Of a stretch of 64,000 nucleotides of DNA, positions 36,820 through 47,494 are shown one piece after another. Both the position numbers and the translations under genes were made by a program. The notes beneath the pieces were generated by a model. That model was given only the letters and a program-made list of their open reading frames with translations. It made no database searches and was not told where the DNA came from. Source of the DNA: Azoarcus sp. DN11 (GTDB lineage: Bacteria; Pseudomonadota; Gammaproteobacteria; Burkholderiales; Rhodocyclaceae); assembly GCF_003628555.1 (NCBI RefSeq), contig NZ_CP021731.1, positions 3,410,001-3,474,000 of the forward strand, written 5' to 3'. Position 1 is the first letter of the stretch, and every line of letters begins with the position of its first letter.

Positions 36820-37710
36820 CTATTTTCTGGCCGTCTTGCGTACCGCCTGCTCGGCGGCAGGCTTCGCCCGCCGGGGCGGCTTGCGCGTCTCGGCCTGCGG
36901 CTGGGCGGACGACTCCGGCGCCGGCGTCTTCTTCTCCAGGCTTGCGCGCAGGGCTTCCATGAGGTCGATCACTTGGCCGCCGGCTTGGCCCTCCTCGGTC
37001 AGCGTGATCTCCTGGCCCTCGACCTTCTTCTGCACCGCCGCCTCGATGCGCGCGCGCACCGCGTCGGTGTAGGCGGCAGGATCGAAACGGTCCACGGCCT
37101 GCTGATCGATGAGGAGCTGCGCCAACTGGAGCTCGGCATCCTTGACCTCGGTCTGCGGAATGTCGAGGTCCCTGATCGAGCGCACGTCCGTGCCGTAGAG
37201 CAGCTGCTGCATGACGAGCCCGCTCATTTCCCCCACCTCGACCGGGCGGATCATCACGACATGCTGCTTGCCGTGCGCCGCCCAGCGGCCGAGCGCGCAG
37301 CGCCCCGCTGCCCGCAGCGCGCGGGCGAGCAGCGCATAGGGCTTGGCGCCACCCTTGTCCGGGGCGAGGTAATAGGCCTTGTCGAAATACACCGGATCGA
37401 CGGTTTCGATGGGCACGAACTCGGTGATCTCGGCGCTGTGCGAGCCTGCCTCCTCGAGCGCCTTCAGCTCGTCGGCGCTGAAGGTCACAAACTGGTCCTT
37501 GGCGAATTCGTAACCCTTGACCATGTCGTCGCGCGCCACCACCACCTCGTCCTTCAGGCACACGTACTGCTGCTTGAGCCGCGAGCCGCAGCCCTTGTGC
37601 AGCAGGTTGAAGGAGACGGTCCGGCTCGCTTCGGTGGCGGTATAGAGTTTTACCGGGATGGCCACCAGTCCGAACGAGACCGTGAGCGATGCAATCGATC
37701 GTGCCGCCAT
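36820..37710 (-). CDS. ku: Non-homologous end-joining protein Ku
   Basis: A homodimeric DNA-end-binding ring that recruits LigD. It has 296 residues: the Ku core (about 5-255) opens SIASLTVSFGLVAIPVKLYT and includes VKGYEFAKDQFV and the MSGLVMQQLLYG segment. A basic Lys/Arg/Pro/Ala-rich tail of about 35 residues is typical of bacterial Ku and modulates DNA binding. It begins 23 bp after the ligD stop. Confidence 0.96.
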   Translation of the reverse strand: MAARSIASLTVSFGLVAIPVKLYTATEASRTVSFNLLHKGCGSRLKQQYVCLKDEVVVARDDMVKGYEFAKDQFVTFSADELKALEEAGSHSAEITEFVPIETVDPVYFDKAYYLAPDKGGAKPYALLARALRAAGRCALGRWAAHGKQHVVMIRPVEVGEMSGLVMQQLLYGTDVRSIRDLDIPQTEVKDAELQLAQLLIDQQAVDRFDPAAYTDAVRARIEAAVQKKVEGQEITLTEEGQAGGQVIDLMEALRASLEKKTPAPESSAQPQAETRKPPRRAKPAAEQAVRKTARK

Positions 37711-37733
37711 GCTTGCCTCCGGGGGTCAGGGAG

Positions 37734-40520
37734 TCATGATCTGGCGCCCGACACGGCCTTTTCCAGACTCTGCTTGCGCTCCAGGGCGTCGTGCCAGTGA
37801 TCACCCGATTGCGCCAGGCGCTGCGCGACGTTGGTGATCCTGAAGTCGAGCGGGTGCGCGCCGGCCAGCTCGTCCCAGGTGAGCGGCATCGACACCGGCG
37901 CGCCGGGCACCCCGCGGGGCGAATAGGCGACGTTCAGGGTCTTGCCGCGGACGTTCATATTGTAGTCAAGGAAGATCTTGCCGGTCCGCGCGCGCACGCT
38001 CCACTCCATCGTGATGTCCCGCGGATGCTGGCGCAGCAGGTGCCGCCCGACGAGTTCGCACACCTTGCGCGCGGCATCGAAATCGATCGTGCGCCGGATC
38101 GGCACGAAGACATGCAGCCCGGTCTTGCCCGAGGTCTTGACGATCGCGTCGAGCGCCATGCCCTGCAGCAGTTCGTGCAGCCAGAAGGCGACCTCCTTGC
38201 CCTTCTCGAAGGCGGCCGTGTTGAGCTCCGGCTCTGCCCCCGGCGCCTCGTGGCCGGAATAGATGTAGGGGTCGAGGTCGAACACCACGTAGTCGGGAAA
38301 GTTGAGCACCGAGGCCTCCAGGGAGGCGAGCGATCCGGCGTAGTCGGTCCCCTGCACCGCCGCATCCGCCCCGGCGCGTGCCCGCGAATGCCAGACGTGG
38401 AGCTCGATCGTGCCCGACTGCGCAAGCCACAGCAGCGTCGCCAGGTTGTTGCACACGAGCGCCTCATGGCTCTCGTCCTTGTGCTCGGAAAACACCGTGA
38501 GGGTGTCCACGAACCCCGGCCGCTCCTGCTCCCAGTGCTTCTGGAAGAATCGCTGCCCGCCGATGCCGTCGGGCATGCGGATCAGCGTCAGCGGACGGTC
38601 CGCGAGGTGCGGCAGGAGGAAGGGCGAAACCTGTGCGAAATAGCGCAGCAGGTCGCGCTTGGTCAGCGCCGGTTGCCTGAGTGCCGGATCCGCCGGCCAG
38701 TAGACGCGATCGAGATGCGTCAGCCGGATCCGGTGCGGCCCGACCGCGAGCGGAAAGGCCGCCTTGCCGTTCTCCAGTTGCCGCAGGATCTCGTCGATCT
38801 CGCCGCTTCCCCCCTCCGCGCCCGGCGCTCCCGCTGCGTGCGGCACCTGCGGCCTGTGCCCGGAACGCCGCACCGTCCGGGGGTCGATGTCGTCGCGCAC
38901 ACGCAGAAAAACCGGCGCGCGCAGGCTACCGTCCTCGGTCCACGCCTGGAACTGCACTTCGACCACCATCTCCGGCACGACCCACGTCGTCGGGCCGTTC
39001 AGCTCCGGCGGCTCCGCGAACGGGCAGGCGTCCGTTCGCAAGCCCTCCAGTCGCGCCCTGACCTGCGCCAGCGTCGCGGCGTCGAAGCCGGATCCGACAT
39101 GCGAGGCGTACCGCAGCACGCCCCCATCCCGGTACCCGATCAGCAGCGCGCCCAGGGGTGCCCGCGATCCCTTGCCGCGCGTGTAGCCGCCGACCACGAA
39201 CTCCGCGCTCTGCGCGGCTTTGATCTTGAGCCACGATGCCGAGCGCCGGCCGGCCTCGTAGCGGCTGTCCTTGCGCTTGCCGACCACCCCCTCGAAGCCG
39301 CTGGCGAGCGCCGCTCCATGCAGCGCCTCCCCGTCCTCCGCGACATGGACGAGCTGCAGCAGGGGCGAAGGCAGCAGGCATTGGGCGAGGTAGCGGCGGC
39401 GGTCGCGATACGGCGCTCCGCGCAGGTCGACGCCCGCGAAGTGCAGCAGGTCGAAGCAGCAGAACACCACCGGCGTGCTGCGGTCGGCGGTGGCGATGTC
39501 GCGTTCGGTTTTCAGCTGGAAGCGATTCTGCAGCGCATTGAACGACGGCCGGCCGGCCGCATCGAAGGCCACGATCTCTCCATCCAGGATCATGTCCGCC
39601 CCCTGGCCGCACAGTTCCGCAGCGAGCCGCGGGAAGGTGGCGGTCAGGTCGAGGCCCCGGCGCGAAAGCAGCTTCACCCGTATTTTCGCCCTCTCCCCGG
39701 AGACGAAGGCCAGCACGCGATAACCGTCGAGCTTCGGTTCCCACAGCCAGTCGGCATCAGCAAAGGGCGCCTCGCCGGTCTCGGCGAGCATGGGCGAGAG
39801 CGTCGCGGGCATCGCCTCGGGCCTGCCGCCAGGCACCAGCGTCGCCACCGGAATGCGGCGCACCGGCAGGACCTTGAGCTCCTCGACCATCAATCCGCTG
39901 AGTACCGAGCGGTTCCTCGCGCCGGGATCGGCCGGCCCCGCAAAGCGGTCCTTGTGCTTGATCAGCAGCCAGTTGCGCGGCTCCGACGTGCGGACGAGGG
40001 CGAAGGAGCCCTTCACCTTCTCTCCGCGCAGCAAGAAGCTCAGCTTGCCCTGCGCGAGCCCTTCGCGGACCCGCCGCTGCGCTTCGTCCCGATCGTCGAA
40101 CGAATACGCCTGATCCTCGTCGGGTGAATAAACGCCGCAGTCCCACACGATCACTTCCCCGGCACCGTACTGCCCGGGCGGGATGACGCCTTCGAACGAG
40201 GCGTAGTCATAGGGATGATCCTCGGTCTGGACCGCAAGCCGCTTCTCCGCGGGATCGAGGGACGGCCCCTTGGGAACTGCCCAGGATTTCAGCACTCCAT
40301 CACATTCGAGCCGGAAGTCGAAATGCAGCCGCCGCGCCGAGTGCTGCTGGATCACGAAGAGCAACGGCCCTCCGCCTGCCTGCGGCACCGCCGGCGCCGG
40401 CTCCGGCGTGGCAGCGAAAGTCCGCTTGGCGGCGTATTCGCCGAGTTCGCCAGGCGGGTCGGCCGCAGGTTGTCCCTTTGCCCGCCGCGCGGGCGGAACC
40501 GCCTCATGCCCGCGCGGCAT
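37734..40520 (-). CDS. ligD: Multifunctional ATP-dependent DNA ligase LigD
   Basis: A 928-residue end-joining enzyme with domains in the Pseudomonas order. The 3'-phosphoesterase domain (about 50-190) has HSARRLHFDFRLE, VPKGPS and EDHPYDY. The ATP ligase domain (about 215-560) has the adenylated Lys in EPKLDGYRV. The polymerase/primase domain (about 620-915) has the D-x-D in VVFDLDPY. ATG 40520 (MPRGHEAVPPARRAKG) was chosen; the upstream frame of 21 codons overlaps the divergent DUF72 gene. The start codons of the two genes are only 25 bp apart. Confidence 0.95.
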   Translation of the reverse strand: MPRGHEAVPPARRAKGQPAADPPGELGEYAAKRTFAATPEPAPAVPQAGGGPLLFVIQQHSARRLHFDFRLECDGVLKSWAVPKGPSLDPAEKRLAVQTEDHPYDYASFEGVIPPGQYGAGEVIVWDCGVYSPDEDQAYSFDDRDEAQRRVREGLAQGKLSFLLRGEKVKGSFALVRTSEPRNWLLIKHKDRFAGPADPGARNRSVLSGLMVEELKVLPVRRIPVATLVPGGRPEAMPATLSPMLAETGEAPFADADWLWEPKLDGYRVLAFVSGERAKIRVKLLSRRGLDLTATFPRLAAELCGQGADMILDGEIVAFDAAGRPSFNALQNRFQLKTERDIATADRSTPVVFCCFDLLHFAGVDLRGAPYRDRRRYLAQCLLPSPLLQLVHVAEDGEALHGAALASGFEGVVGKRKDSRYEAGRRSASWLKIKAAQSAEFVVGGYTRGKGSRAPLGALLIGYRDGGVLRYASHVGSGFDAATLAQVRARLEGLRTDACPFAEPPELNGPTTWVVPEMVVEVQFQAWTEDGSLRAPVFLRVRDDIDPRTVRRSGHRPQVPHAAGAPGAEGGSGEIDEILRQLENGKAAFPLAVGPHRIRLTHLDRVYWPADPALRQPALTKRDLLRYFAQVSPFLLPHLADRPLTLIRMPDGIGGQRFFQKHWEQERPGFVDTLTVFSEHKDESHEALVCNNLATLLWLAQSGTIELHVWHSRARAGADAAVQGTDYAGSLASLEASVLNFPDYVVFDLDPYIYSGHEAPGAEPELNTAAFEKGKEVAFWLHELLQGMALDAIVKTSGKTGLHVFVPIRRTIDFDAARKVCELVGRHLLRQHPRDITMEWSVRARTGKIFLDYNMNVRGKTLNVAYSPRGVPGAPVSMPLTWDELAGAHPLDFRITNVAQRLAQSGDHWHDALERKQSLEKAVSGARS

Positions 40521-40545
40521 GGCACAAGTCCTGGGAGCGGATGCG

Positions 40546-41259
40546 ATGCGACTGTCGACCGGAACGAGCGGCTTTTCGTACAAGGAGTGGCTCGGCGCCT
40601 TCTACCCGGAGAAGCTCCCCGCGAACGCGATGCTGCACTACTACGCCGAGCGCTTCACGACGGTGGAAATCAACAACACCTTCTACCGCATGCCGGCCGA
40701 ATCGATGCTGGCGCACTGGGCGGAAGAAGTGCCGCCCGGGTTCGCCTTCACGCTCAAGGCGCCGCGCCGCATCACGCACGAGGAGCGCCTGCACGGATCC
40801 GAGGCGAGCGTGGCCGAATTCGTGCGCCGCGCCGCCACGCTCGGGGACAAGCTCGGCGTGCTCCTGTTCCAGCTGCCGCCGTTTCTCGGAAAGGATCTTC
40901 ATCGGCTGCACGATTTCCTGGCGGTATTGCCGTCGGACAAACGCTATGCCTTCGAGTTTCGCCACGCCTCCTGGCAGGACGGCGAAGTCTACGAAGCCCT
41001 GCGCTCACGCGGGGCGATGTATTGCGTCACCGACACCGACGAAGGCGAAACGCCTTTCGTCTCCACGACCGAGTCCGCCTACATCCGCCTGCGGCGCACC
41101 CACTACGACGACGCCGACCTGCGCACCTGGGTCGAACGCATCGCCGCGCAGCCGCTCGAACGCGCCTACGTCTACTTCATGCACGAAGACGAGGCGCTCG
41201 GCACGCGCTTCGCCCGGCGGCTGGAAGAACTGTGGCGGGAAGCGGGTGGAACGCCGTAA
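40546..41259 (+). CDS. DUF72 family protein (YecE-like)
   Basis: A 237-residue TIM-barrel-like protein recognised by the start MRLSTGTSGFSYKEW and by YAERFTTVEINNTFYRMP and FEFRHASWQD. Function is not established for the family; a nuclease-like or sugar-isomerase-like fold has been suggested. ATG 40546 follows GGGAG by 8 bases; an in-frame ATG at 40519 (MAQVLGADAMRLS) would make it overlap the ligD start. The C-terminus is followed by a shared hairpin terminator with acnB. Confidence 0.9.
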   Translation: MRLSTGTSGFSYKEWLGAFYPEKLPANAMLHYYAERFTTVEINNTFYRMPAESMLAHWAEEVPPGFAFTLKAPRRITHEERLHGSEASVAEFVRRAATLGDKLGVLLFQLPPFLGKDLHRLHDFLAVLPSDKRYAFEFRHASWQDGEVYEALRSRGAMYCVTDTDEGETPFVSTTESAYIRLRRTHYDDADLRTWVERIAAQPLERAYVYFMHEDEALGTRFARRLEELWREAGGTP

Positions 41260-41261
41260 GC

Positions 41262-41294
41262 AAAGAAAGCCCGCACCACGGCAATGGTGCGGGC
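41262..41294 (-). terminator. Terminator of acnB, shared with DUF72 gene
   Basis: A perfect 10-bp stem GCCCGCACCA/TGGTGCGGGC (41269-41278 with 41285-41294) has a 6-base loop. On the minus strand it is followed by CTTTCTTTG, good for stopping acnB. On the plus strand only a short CTTCG follows, so it is weaker there. Confidence 0.82.
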
Positions 41295-41322
41295 CTTCGA
41301 GGTGCTAACGGCTGCTGGAGAC

Positions 41323-43932
41323 TTAAACCGTCACGGTTGCCGCAACGTCGCTGAACTCCGCGATCTGGTCGAAGTTCATGTAGCGATAGACGTCCGCGGC
41401 CTTGGCATTGACCGCAGCGACCTGCTCCATGTACTCGCCGACGCTCGGGATCTTGCCCATCAGCGCGCACACGGCGGCGAGCTCCGCCGAGCCGAGATAC
41501 ACGCGCGTGTCGATGCCGAGGCGGTTCGGGAAGTTGCGCGTCGAGGTCGACATGGCGGTCGAGCCCTTGCGGATCTGCGCCTGGTTGCCCATGCACAGCG
41601 AGCAGCCCGGCATTTCCATGCGGGCGCCGGACTTGCCGAGCACCGAGTAGTAGCCTTCCTCGTTCAGGATCATCGCGTCCATCTTGGTCGGCGGGGCGAT
41701 CCACAGGCGGGTCGGGATGTCCGACTTGCCGTCGAGCACCTTGCCGGCCGCGCGGAAGTGGCCGATGTTGGTCATGCACGAGCCAATGAAGACTTCGTCG
41801 ATCTTGTCGCCGGCGACTTCCGACAGCAGCTTCACGTCGTCCGGGTCGTTCGGGCAGGCGACGATCGGCTCCTTGACGTCCGCGAGATCGATCTCGATCA
41901 CGGCGGCGTACTGGGCGTCGGCGTCGGCCTTCAGCAGCTCGGGCTTGGCGATCCAGGCTTCCATCGCCTTGATGCGGCGGCCCAGCGTGCGGGCATCCGA
42001 GTAGCCGTTCGCGATCATCCACTTCATCAGCGTGATGTTCGAACGCATGTACTCGATGATCGGTTCCTTGTTCAGCTGGATCGCGCAGGCGGCAGCGGAA
42101 CGCTCGGCGGCGGCGTCGGACAGCTCGAACGCTTGCTCGACCTTCAGATCCGGCAGACCTTCGATCTCGAGAATGCGGCCGGAGAAGACGTTCTTCTTGC
42201 CCTTCTTCTCGACGGTCAGCAGGCCCTGCTTGATCGCGTAGTAGGGGATCGCGTTGACCAGGTCACGCAGCGTGACGCCGTTCTGCAGCTTGCCCTTGAA
42301 GCGCACCAGCACCGATTCGGGCATATCGAGCGGCATCACGCCGGTCGCAGCAGCGAAGGCCACGAGGCCGGAGCCGGCCGGGAACGAAATGCCGATCGGG
42401 AAACGAGTGTGCGAGTCGCCGCCGGTGCCGACCGTATCGGGCAGCAGCAGGCGGTTCAGCCACGAGTGGATCACGCCGTCGCCCGGACGCAGCGCCACGC
42501 CGCCGCGGGTCGAGATGAACGACGGCAGTTCGCGGTGCATGCGCACGTCGACCAGCTTCGGGTAGGCGGCGGTGTGGCAGAAGGACTGCATCACCATGTC
42601 GGCGGAGAAGCCGAGGCAGGCAAGGTCCTTCAGCTCGTCGCGCGTCATCGGGCCGGTGGTGTCCTGCGAGCCGACGGTGGTCATCTTCGGTTCGCAGTAG
42701 GTGCCCGGCAGGATGCCCTTGCCTTCCGGCAGGCCGCAGGCGCGGCCGACCATCTTCTGCGCGAGCGAGTAGCCCTTGCCCGGATCGTTCGGCTGCTGCG
42801 GCAGACGGAAGAGCGTCGACACCGGCAGGCCCAGCGCTTCACGCGCCTTGGTGGTCAGGCCGCGACCGATGATCAGCGGGATGCGGCCGCCGGCGCGCAC
42901 TTCGTCGAGGATGACCAGTGTCTTCAGCTGCGACTCGGCGATCGTCGCGCCGTTCTTGGTGGCGGTGACCTTGCCGGTGGTCTGGTCGATCTTCAGCTCG
43001 ATCTCGTCGCCCATGTCCATCTGGCCGGCGTCGATCTCGATCGGCAGCGCGCCCGCGTCTTCCATCGTGTTGAAGAAGATCGGGGCGATCTTGGAGCCGA
43101 TGCACACGCCGCCGAAGCGCTTATTCGGAACGAAGGGGATGTCTTCGCCGGTGAACCACAGCACCGAGTTGGTCGCGGACTTGCGCGACGAACCGGTACC
43201 GACCACGTCACCGACGTAGGCGATCAGGTTGCCCTTCTTGGCCAGCGCTTCGAGCTGCTTGATCGGGCCACGCTCGCCAGCCTTGTCGGCTTCGATGCCC
43301 GGACGCGGGTTCTTCAGCATCGCCAGCGCATGCAGCGGGATGTCGGGGCGCGACCAGGCGTCCGGCGCAGGCGACAGGTCGTCGGTGTTGGTTTCGCCGG
43401 TGACCTTGAACACGGTGAGCTTCTGCGAGGCCGGCACTTCCGGACGCGAGGTGAACCACTCGGCGTCGGCCCAGCTCTGCATCACGGCCTTGGCGTTGGC
43501 CGCAGCTGTCCCGCTCGCGCCCTTCGCGAGCTCGGCGACGTCGTGGAAGTAGTCGAACACCAGCAGCGTCTTCTTCAGACCTTCGGCGGCGACGGCGCCC
43601 ACTTCGGCGTCGGCCAGCAGGTCGATCAGCGGCTTGACGTTGTAGCCGCCCAGCATCGTGCCGAGGAGCTCGGTGGCCTTGGCGCGCGAAATCAGCGCAC
43701 AGGCTTCTTCACCCTTGGCGACCTTGGCGAGAAACTCGGCCTTGACCTTGGCGGCATCGTCCACACCGGCCGGCACGCGGTAGGTGATCAGTTCGACGAG
43801 AGCGGCTTCCTCGCCCTTCGGCGGGTTCTTCAGCAGGGCAACCAGATCCTGGGTCTGCTGCTTCGACAGCGGCAGGGCCGGGATGCCGAGGGCGGCGCGC
43901 TCGGCGGCGTGGGCACGGTAGGCTTCAAGCAC
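41323..43932 (-). CDS. acnB: Aconitate hydratase B
   Basis: The main TCA-cycle aconitase; also acts on 2-methylcitrate intermediates in some bacteria. It has 869 residues, typical of AcnB (about 865). The N-terminal HEAT-like domain (about 1-160) precedes the swivel domain, the reverse of AcnA order. Cluster cysteines are in IGSCMTNIG and CSLCMGNQ near the C-terminus. The substrate region [12 protein letters not shown] is clear. It diverges from acnA across a 330-bp gap with a palindrome. Confidence 0.97.
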   Translation of the reverse strand: MLEAYRAHAAERAALGIPALPLSKQQTQDLVALLKNPPKGEEAALVELITYRVPAGVDDAAKVKAEFLAKVAKGEEACALISRAKATELLGTMLGGYNVKPLIDLLADAEVGAVAAEGLKKTLLVFDYFHDVAELAKGASGTAAANAKAVMQSWADAEWFTSRPEVPASQKLTVFKVTGETNTDDLSPAPDAWSRPDIPLHALAMLKNPRPGIEADKAGERGPIKQLEALAKKGNLIAYVGDVVGTGSSRKSATNSVLWFTGEDIPFVPNKRFGGVCIGSKIAPIFFNTMEDAGALPIEIDAGQMDMGDEIELKIDQTTGKVTATKNGATIAESQLKTLVILDEVRAGGRIPLIIGRGLTTKAREALGLPVSTLFRLPQQPNDPGKGYSLAQKMVGRACGLPEGKGILPGTYCEPKMTTVGSQDTTGPMTRDELKDLACLGFSADMVMQSFCHTAAYPKLVDVRMHRELPSFISTRGGVALRPGDGVIHSWLNRLLLPDTVGTGGDSHTRFPIGISFPAGSGLVAFAAATGVMPLDMPESVLVRFKGKLQNGVTLRDLVNAIPYYAIKQGLLTVEKKGKKNVFSGRILEIEGLPDLKVEQAFELSDAAAERSAAACAIQLNKEPIIEYMRSNITLMKWMIANGYSDARTLGRRIKAMEAWIAKPELLKADADAQYAAVIEIDLADVKEPIVACPNDPDDVKLLSEVAGDKIDEVFIGSCMTNIGHFRAAGKVLDGKSDIPTRLWIAPPTKMDAMILNEEGYYSVLGKSGARMEMPGCSLCMGNQAQIRKGSTAMSTSTRNFPNRLGIDTRVYLGSAELAAVCALMGKIPSVGEYMEQVAAVNAKAADVYRYMNFDQIAEFSDVAATVTV

Positions 43933-44007
43933 GGCGAATTCCTTCCTTATTCGTGACGTTGGCAGGGCGTCGGGGATGGGGACCCGATCGACGCCGCGAG
44001 ATTATAT

Positions 44008-44021
44008 GTCTTTTATAAGAC
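44008..44021. promoter_or_regulatory. Palindrome GTCTTTTATAAGAC between acnB and acnA
   Basis: A 14-bp dyad (GTCTT, 4 bases, AAGAC) lies in the only AT-rich stretch of the 330-bp gap 43933-44262, about 75 bp upstream of acnB. It overlaps a TTATA-like -10. It looks like a regulator site for the acnB promoter. The rest of the gap, 44030-44245, is GC-rich with no clear promoter, ORF or RNA element, except the acnA ribosome-binding site AAGGAG just before 44263. Confidence 0.5.
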
Positions 44022-44262
44022 TTGCGGTGCAATGCAACAACCATCGCTGGTCAGCGCGCGAATTCTACTCCTCCCCGCAGACCTGCGTACCCCCGCCGGA
44101 CGCGGTCCCGGCGTTTGCCTTCGCCCCGTCCGTCGTCTACACCGGGCAAGGTGGCGCGGGAACGCATCGCAAACGCGCCGTTCCAACAGGTAGCCGGAGG
44201 CGGCACGACGCGGCTTTGCGGTCGTTCGCCTCGCACCTGAACCGATGAAAAGGAGATCCGAC

Positions 44263-46977
44263 ATGCCCCAAGCCGCGTTCGACACCCTCAGGCGCTTCGC
44301 TACCCCCTCGGGGGACGGTCTGTTCCATTCGCTGCCGGCGCTCGAAGCCGCGGGCGTCGGCCGGGTGTCCCGCCTGCCGGTGTCAGTGCGCATCGTGCTC
44401 GAGGCGGTGCTGCGCCATTGCGACGGCAAGAAGGTCACCGAGGAGCACGTCCGGCAGCTGGCGAACTGGAAACCGGCGGCCGCACGCACCGACGAGATTC
44501 CGTTCGTCGTCGCGCGCGTGGTGCTGCAGGATTTCACCGGCGTGCCGCTGCTGTGCGACCTCGCGGCGATGCGCAACGTGGCGGCCGGGATGGGCCGCAA
44601 TCCCAAGCTGATCGAACCGCTGGTGCCCGTAGACCTCGTCGTCGACCACTCGGTGCAGGTCGACCACTACGGCACGCCGCTCGCGCTGCGGCAGAACATG
44701 GAACTGGAGTTCCAGCGCAACCGAGAGCGCTACCAGTTCATGAAATGGGGCATGCAGGCCTTCGACACCTTCAAGGTGGTGCCGCCGGGCATCGGCATCG
44801 TGCACCAGGTGAATCTGGAATACCTGTTCCGCGGCGTAAGGGCGCAGGACACGGGCGACGGCACGCTGTACTACCCCGACACGCTGGTGGGCACCGACTC
44901 GCACACGACGATGATCAATGGTGTCGGTGTCGTCGGCTGGGGCGTGGGCGGCATCGAGGCCGAAGCGGGCATGCTCGGCCAGCCGGTGTACTTCCTGACG
45001 CCGGACGTCGTCGGCGTGGAATTGACGGGGCAGCTCAAGGAAGGCGTAACCGCGACCGACCTGGTGCTGACCGTCACGGAAATGCTGCGCAAGCAGAAAG
45101 TCGTCGGCAAGTTCGTCGAATTTTTCGGCAACGGCACCGCGAGCCTCTCGGTCACCGACCGCGCGACGATCGCCAACATGGCGCCGGAATACGGCGCGAC
45201 GATGGGCTTCTTCCCGGTCGACGAGAAGACCGTCGCCTACATGCGCGACACGGGACGCACCGCGGCCGAATGCGCGCTGTTCGAGGCATATTTCCGCGCG
45301 CAGGGCCTGTTCGGCATCCCGCGCGCGGGCGACATCGACTATTCGACGACGCTGAAACTGGACCTCGCGTCGATCGAGCCTTCGCTCGCCGGGCCGAAGC
45401 GGCCGCAGGATCGCATCGCGCTGAAGGACATGGAGGAAGTGTTCGACCGCCTGTTCTCGCTGCCGGTCAGCGAGAACGGCTTCGGCCAGCCGGAAGCCGC
45501 GCTGGGCACGCGTTTCCCGACCGCGCTGCCGGGCGTGACCCTGGGCCACGGCGACGTGCTGATCGCGGCGATCACCTCGTGCACCAACACCAGCAACCCG
45601 GCGGTGCTGATCGCCGCGGGCCTGCTGGCGAAGAAGGCGGTCGAAAAAGGCCTGTCGGTGCAGCCGCACGTCAAGACCTCGCTCGCGCCCGGCTCGCGCG
45701 TGGTGACCGACTACCTCGGCCGCGCCGGGCTGCTCGAACCGCTCGCGCAGCTGGGCTTCGCGCTCGCGGGGTATGGCTGCACGACCTGCATCGGCAATGC
45801 CGGGGATCTCGCGCCCGAACTCAACGACGCGATCAACGAGAACAGCGTGATCGCGGCGGCGGTGCTGTCGGGCAACCGCAACTTCGAGGCACGCATCCAT
45901 CCCAACCTGCGTGCCAATTTCCTCGCGTCCCCGCCGCTCGTCGTCGCTTTCGCGATCGCCGGCCGCGCCAATGTCGATCTCACCGAGAACCCGCTCGGCA
46001 ACGGCCGCGACGGGCGCCCCGTGTATCTGCGCGACATCTGGCCGACCTCCGAGGAGATCGCCGCGGTATTGCCCTTCGCGATGGACCCGGCGACCTTCAC
46101 GCGGCTGTATGCCGATTTCACGAAGGATCACGACCTGTGGAACGCGATTCCGGCAACCACCGGCCAGGTGTACGAATGGCCGGACTCGACCTACATCGCC
46201 CGCCCACCCTTCTTCGACGGCTTCTCGGCGCAACCGGCGGCCGTCGGCGACATCGTCGGCGCGCGCACGCTGCTGATGCTGGGCGACTCGGTGACTACCG
46301 ACCACATCTCGCCCGCCGGTTCCTTCAAGGACAGCACGCCGGCCGGCAAGTGGCTGCTGGCGCGCGGCGTCGCGAAGCAGGATTTCAACTCCTATGGCTC
46401 GCGGCGCGGCCATCATGACGTGATGGTGCGCGGCACCTTCGCCAACGTGCGCGTGAAGAACATGATGCTGCCGCCGCGCGACGACGGCTCGCGCGTCGAA
46501 GGCGGCTATACGTTGTTCGACGGCAAGCAGACGACGGTGTTCGACGCCGCGACGAGCCACATGGCGCGCGGCGTGCCGACGGTGGTGTTCGCGGGCGAGG
46601 AGTACGGCACCGGCTCGAGCCGCGACTGGGCGGCCAAGGGCACGCAGCTCCTCGGCGTGAAGGCGGTGATCGCGAAGAGCTTCGAGCGCATCCACCGCTC
46701 CAACCTCGTGGGCATGGGCGTCCTGCCGCTGCAGTTCAAGGGTGAGGACTCGTGGGAGAGCCTGAACCTGAAGGGCGACGAGAGCTTCGACATCCGCGGC
46801 ATCGGTGCAAGCCTGCGACCGCGCCAGGACCTGACGCTGACGATCCGCCGCAGCAACGGGACGACGCAGGAAGTGGCGGTACTATGCCGCATCGATACGC
46901 CGATCGAAGTCGATTACTACCGCCACGGCGGCATCCTGCCCTATGTGCTGCGGGAAATTCTTGCTCGGCGGGACTGA
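44263..46977 (+). CDS. acnA: Aconitate hydratase A
   Basis: A 904-residue AcnA/IRP-type aconitase interconverting citrate and isocitrate. Order: N-terminal domains with [11 protein letters not shown] and the [20 protein letters not shown] motif, cluster cysteines in [10 protein letters not shown] and YGCTTCIGN, then the C-terminal swivel domain with [19 protein letters not shown] 44263 lies 8 bases after AAGGAG; the in-frame ATG at 44245 has none. In enterics AcnA is the stress- and stationary-phase form beside AcnB; the same split is likely here. A YchJ-like gene begins 18 bp downstream. Confidence 0.96.
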   Translation: MPQAAFDTLRRFATPSGDGLFHSLPALEAAGVGRVSRLPVSVRIVLEAVLRHCDGKKVTEEHVRQLANWKPAAARTDEIPFVVARVVLQDFTGVPLLCDLAAMRNVAAGMGRNPKLIEPLVPVDLVVDHSVQVDHYGTPLALRQNMELEFQRNRERYQFMKWGMQAFDTFKVVPPGIGIVHQVNLEYLFRGVRAQDTGDGTLYYPDTLVGTDSHTTMINGVGVVGWGVGGIEAEAGMLGQPVYFLTPDVVGVELTGQLKEGVTATDLVLTVTEMLRKQKVVGKFVEFFGNGTASLSVTDRATIANMAPEYGATMGFFPVDEKTVAYMRDTGRTAAECALFEAYFRAQGLFGIPRAGDIDYSTTLKLDLASIEPSLAGPKRPQDRIALKDMEEVFDRLFSLPVSENGFGQPEAALGTRFPTALPGVTLGHGDVLIAAITSCTNTSNPAVLIAAGLLAKKAVEKGLSVQPHVKTSLAPGSRVVTDYLGRAGLLEPLAQLGFALAGYGCTTCIGNAGDLAPELNDAINENSVIAAAVLSGNRNFEARIHPNLRANFLASPPLVVAFAIAGRANVDLTENPLGNGRDGRPVYLRDIWPTSEEIAAVLPFAMDPATFTRLYADFTKDHDLWNAIPATTGQVYEWPDSTYIARPPFFDGFSAQPAAVGDIVGARTLLMLGDSVTTDHISPAGSFKDSTPAGKWLLARGVAKQDFNSYGSRRGHHDVMVRGTFANVRVKNMMLPPRDDGSRVEGGYTLFDGKQTTVFDAATSHMARGVPTVVFAGEEYGTGSSRDWAAKGTQLLGVKAVIAKSFERIHRSNLVGMGVLPLQFKGEDSWESLNLKGDESFDIRGIGASLRPRQDLTLTIRRSNGTTQEVAVLCRIDTPIEVDYYRHGGILPYVLREILARRD

Positions 46978-46995
46978 CATGCGGATACTTCCGAC

Positions 46996-47385
46996 ATGCT
47001 CGCGATCCCCTGCCCATGCCAATCCGGAAAGCCCTTCACCGAGTGCTGCGCACCGGTGATCGCGGGCGACCTGCCGGCCGAATCGGCCGAGGCGCTGATG
47101 CGCAGCCGCTACACGGCCTTCACGCTGTGCAACGAGGCCTACCTGCTCGACACCTGGCACAGTTCGACGCGCCCCGTGACGCTCGACCTGGCCGGTGGCG
47201 AGCCGGCGCCCAAATGGATCGGCCTGCAGGTGCGGCAGCATGTGCAGACGGGGAAAGACACGGCCATCGTCGAGTTCGTCGCCCGCTACCGTGTCGGCGG
47301 GCGCGCCCATCGCCTGCATGAGACCAGCCGTTTCGTGCGCGAGGATCGCCGCTGGTACTACGTCGACGGCGAGATCCAGGAATAA
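46996..47385 (+). CDS. YchJ family protein (UPF0225) with SEC-C-like zinc motif
   Basis: A 129-residue cytoplasmic protein. The N-terminal SEC-C-like motif reads CPCQSGKPFTECCAP, with four cysteines that should bind zinc. The rest is an NTF2-like fold, recognised by RSRYTAFTLCNEAYLLDTWH and SRFVREDRRWYYVDGEI. Function unknown. It lies 18 bp after acnA and is probably co-transcribed with it. Confidence 0.9.
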   Translation: MLAIPCPCQSGKPFTECCAPVIAGDLPAESAEALMRSRYTAFTLCNEAYLLDTWHSSTRPVTLDLAGGEPAPKWIGLQVRQHVQTGKDTAIVEFVARYRVGGRAHRLHETSRFVREDRRWYYVDGEIQE

Positions 47386-47494
47386 GGGCATTCCGGGCGC
47401 ATTCGCCGCCGCATATAATCGGACTCGCAGTATGACCTTCACGTGAGCGCGCGCCGCCCCGGCGCTGGCGCCGCGTGCTGACCGCGAGACCGGC

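Noticed and set aside
35027..37804. Open frame of 925 codons on the minus strand across the phosphoesterase, MerR/TPR and ku region
   Set aside because: It runs in the wrong frame through ku and antisense to the phosphoesterase; composition is Arg/Gly/Ala-rich with no fold signature.
37791..40127. Open frame of 778 codons antisense to ligD
   Set aside because: Shadow frame; LigD on the other strand has all three catalytic domains with correct motifs.
41284..43956. Open frame of 890 codons antisense to acnB
   Set aside because: Mirrors acnB almost end to end, a typical artefact of third-position GC bias; no domain seen.
44383..46695. Open frame of 770 codons antisense to acnA
   Set aside because: Same artefact; rich in His, Arg, Val and Leu without any recognised motif.
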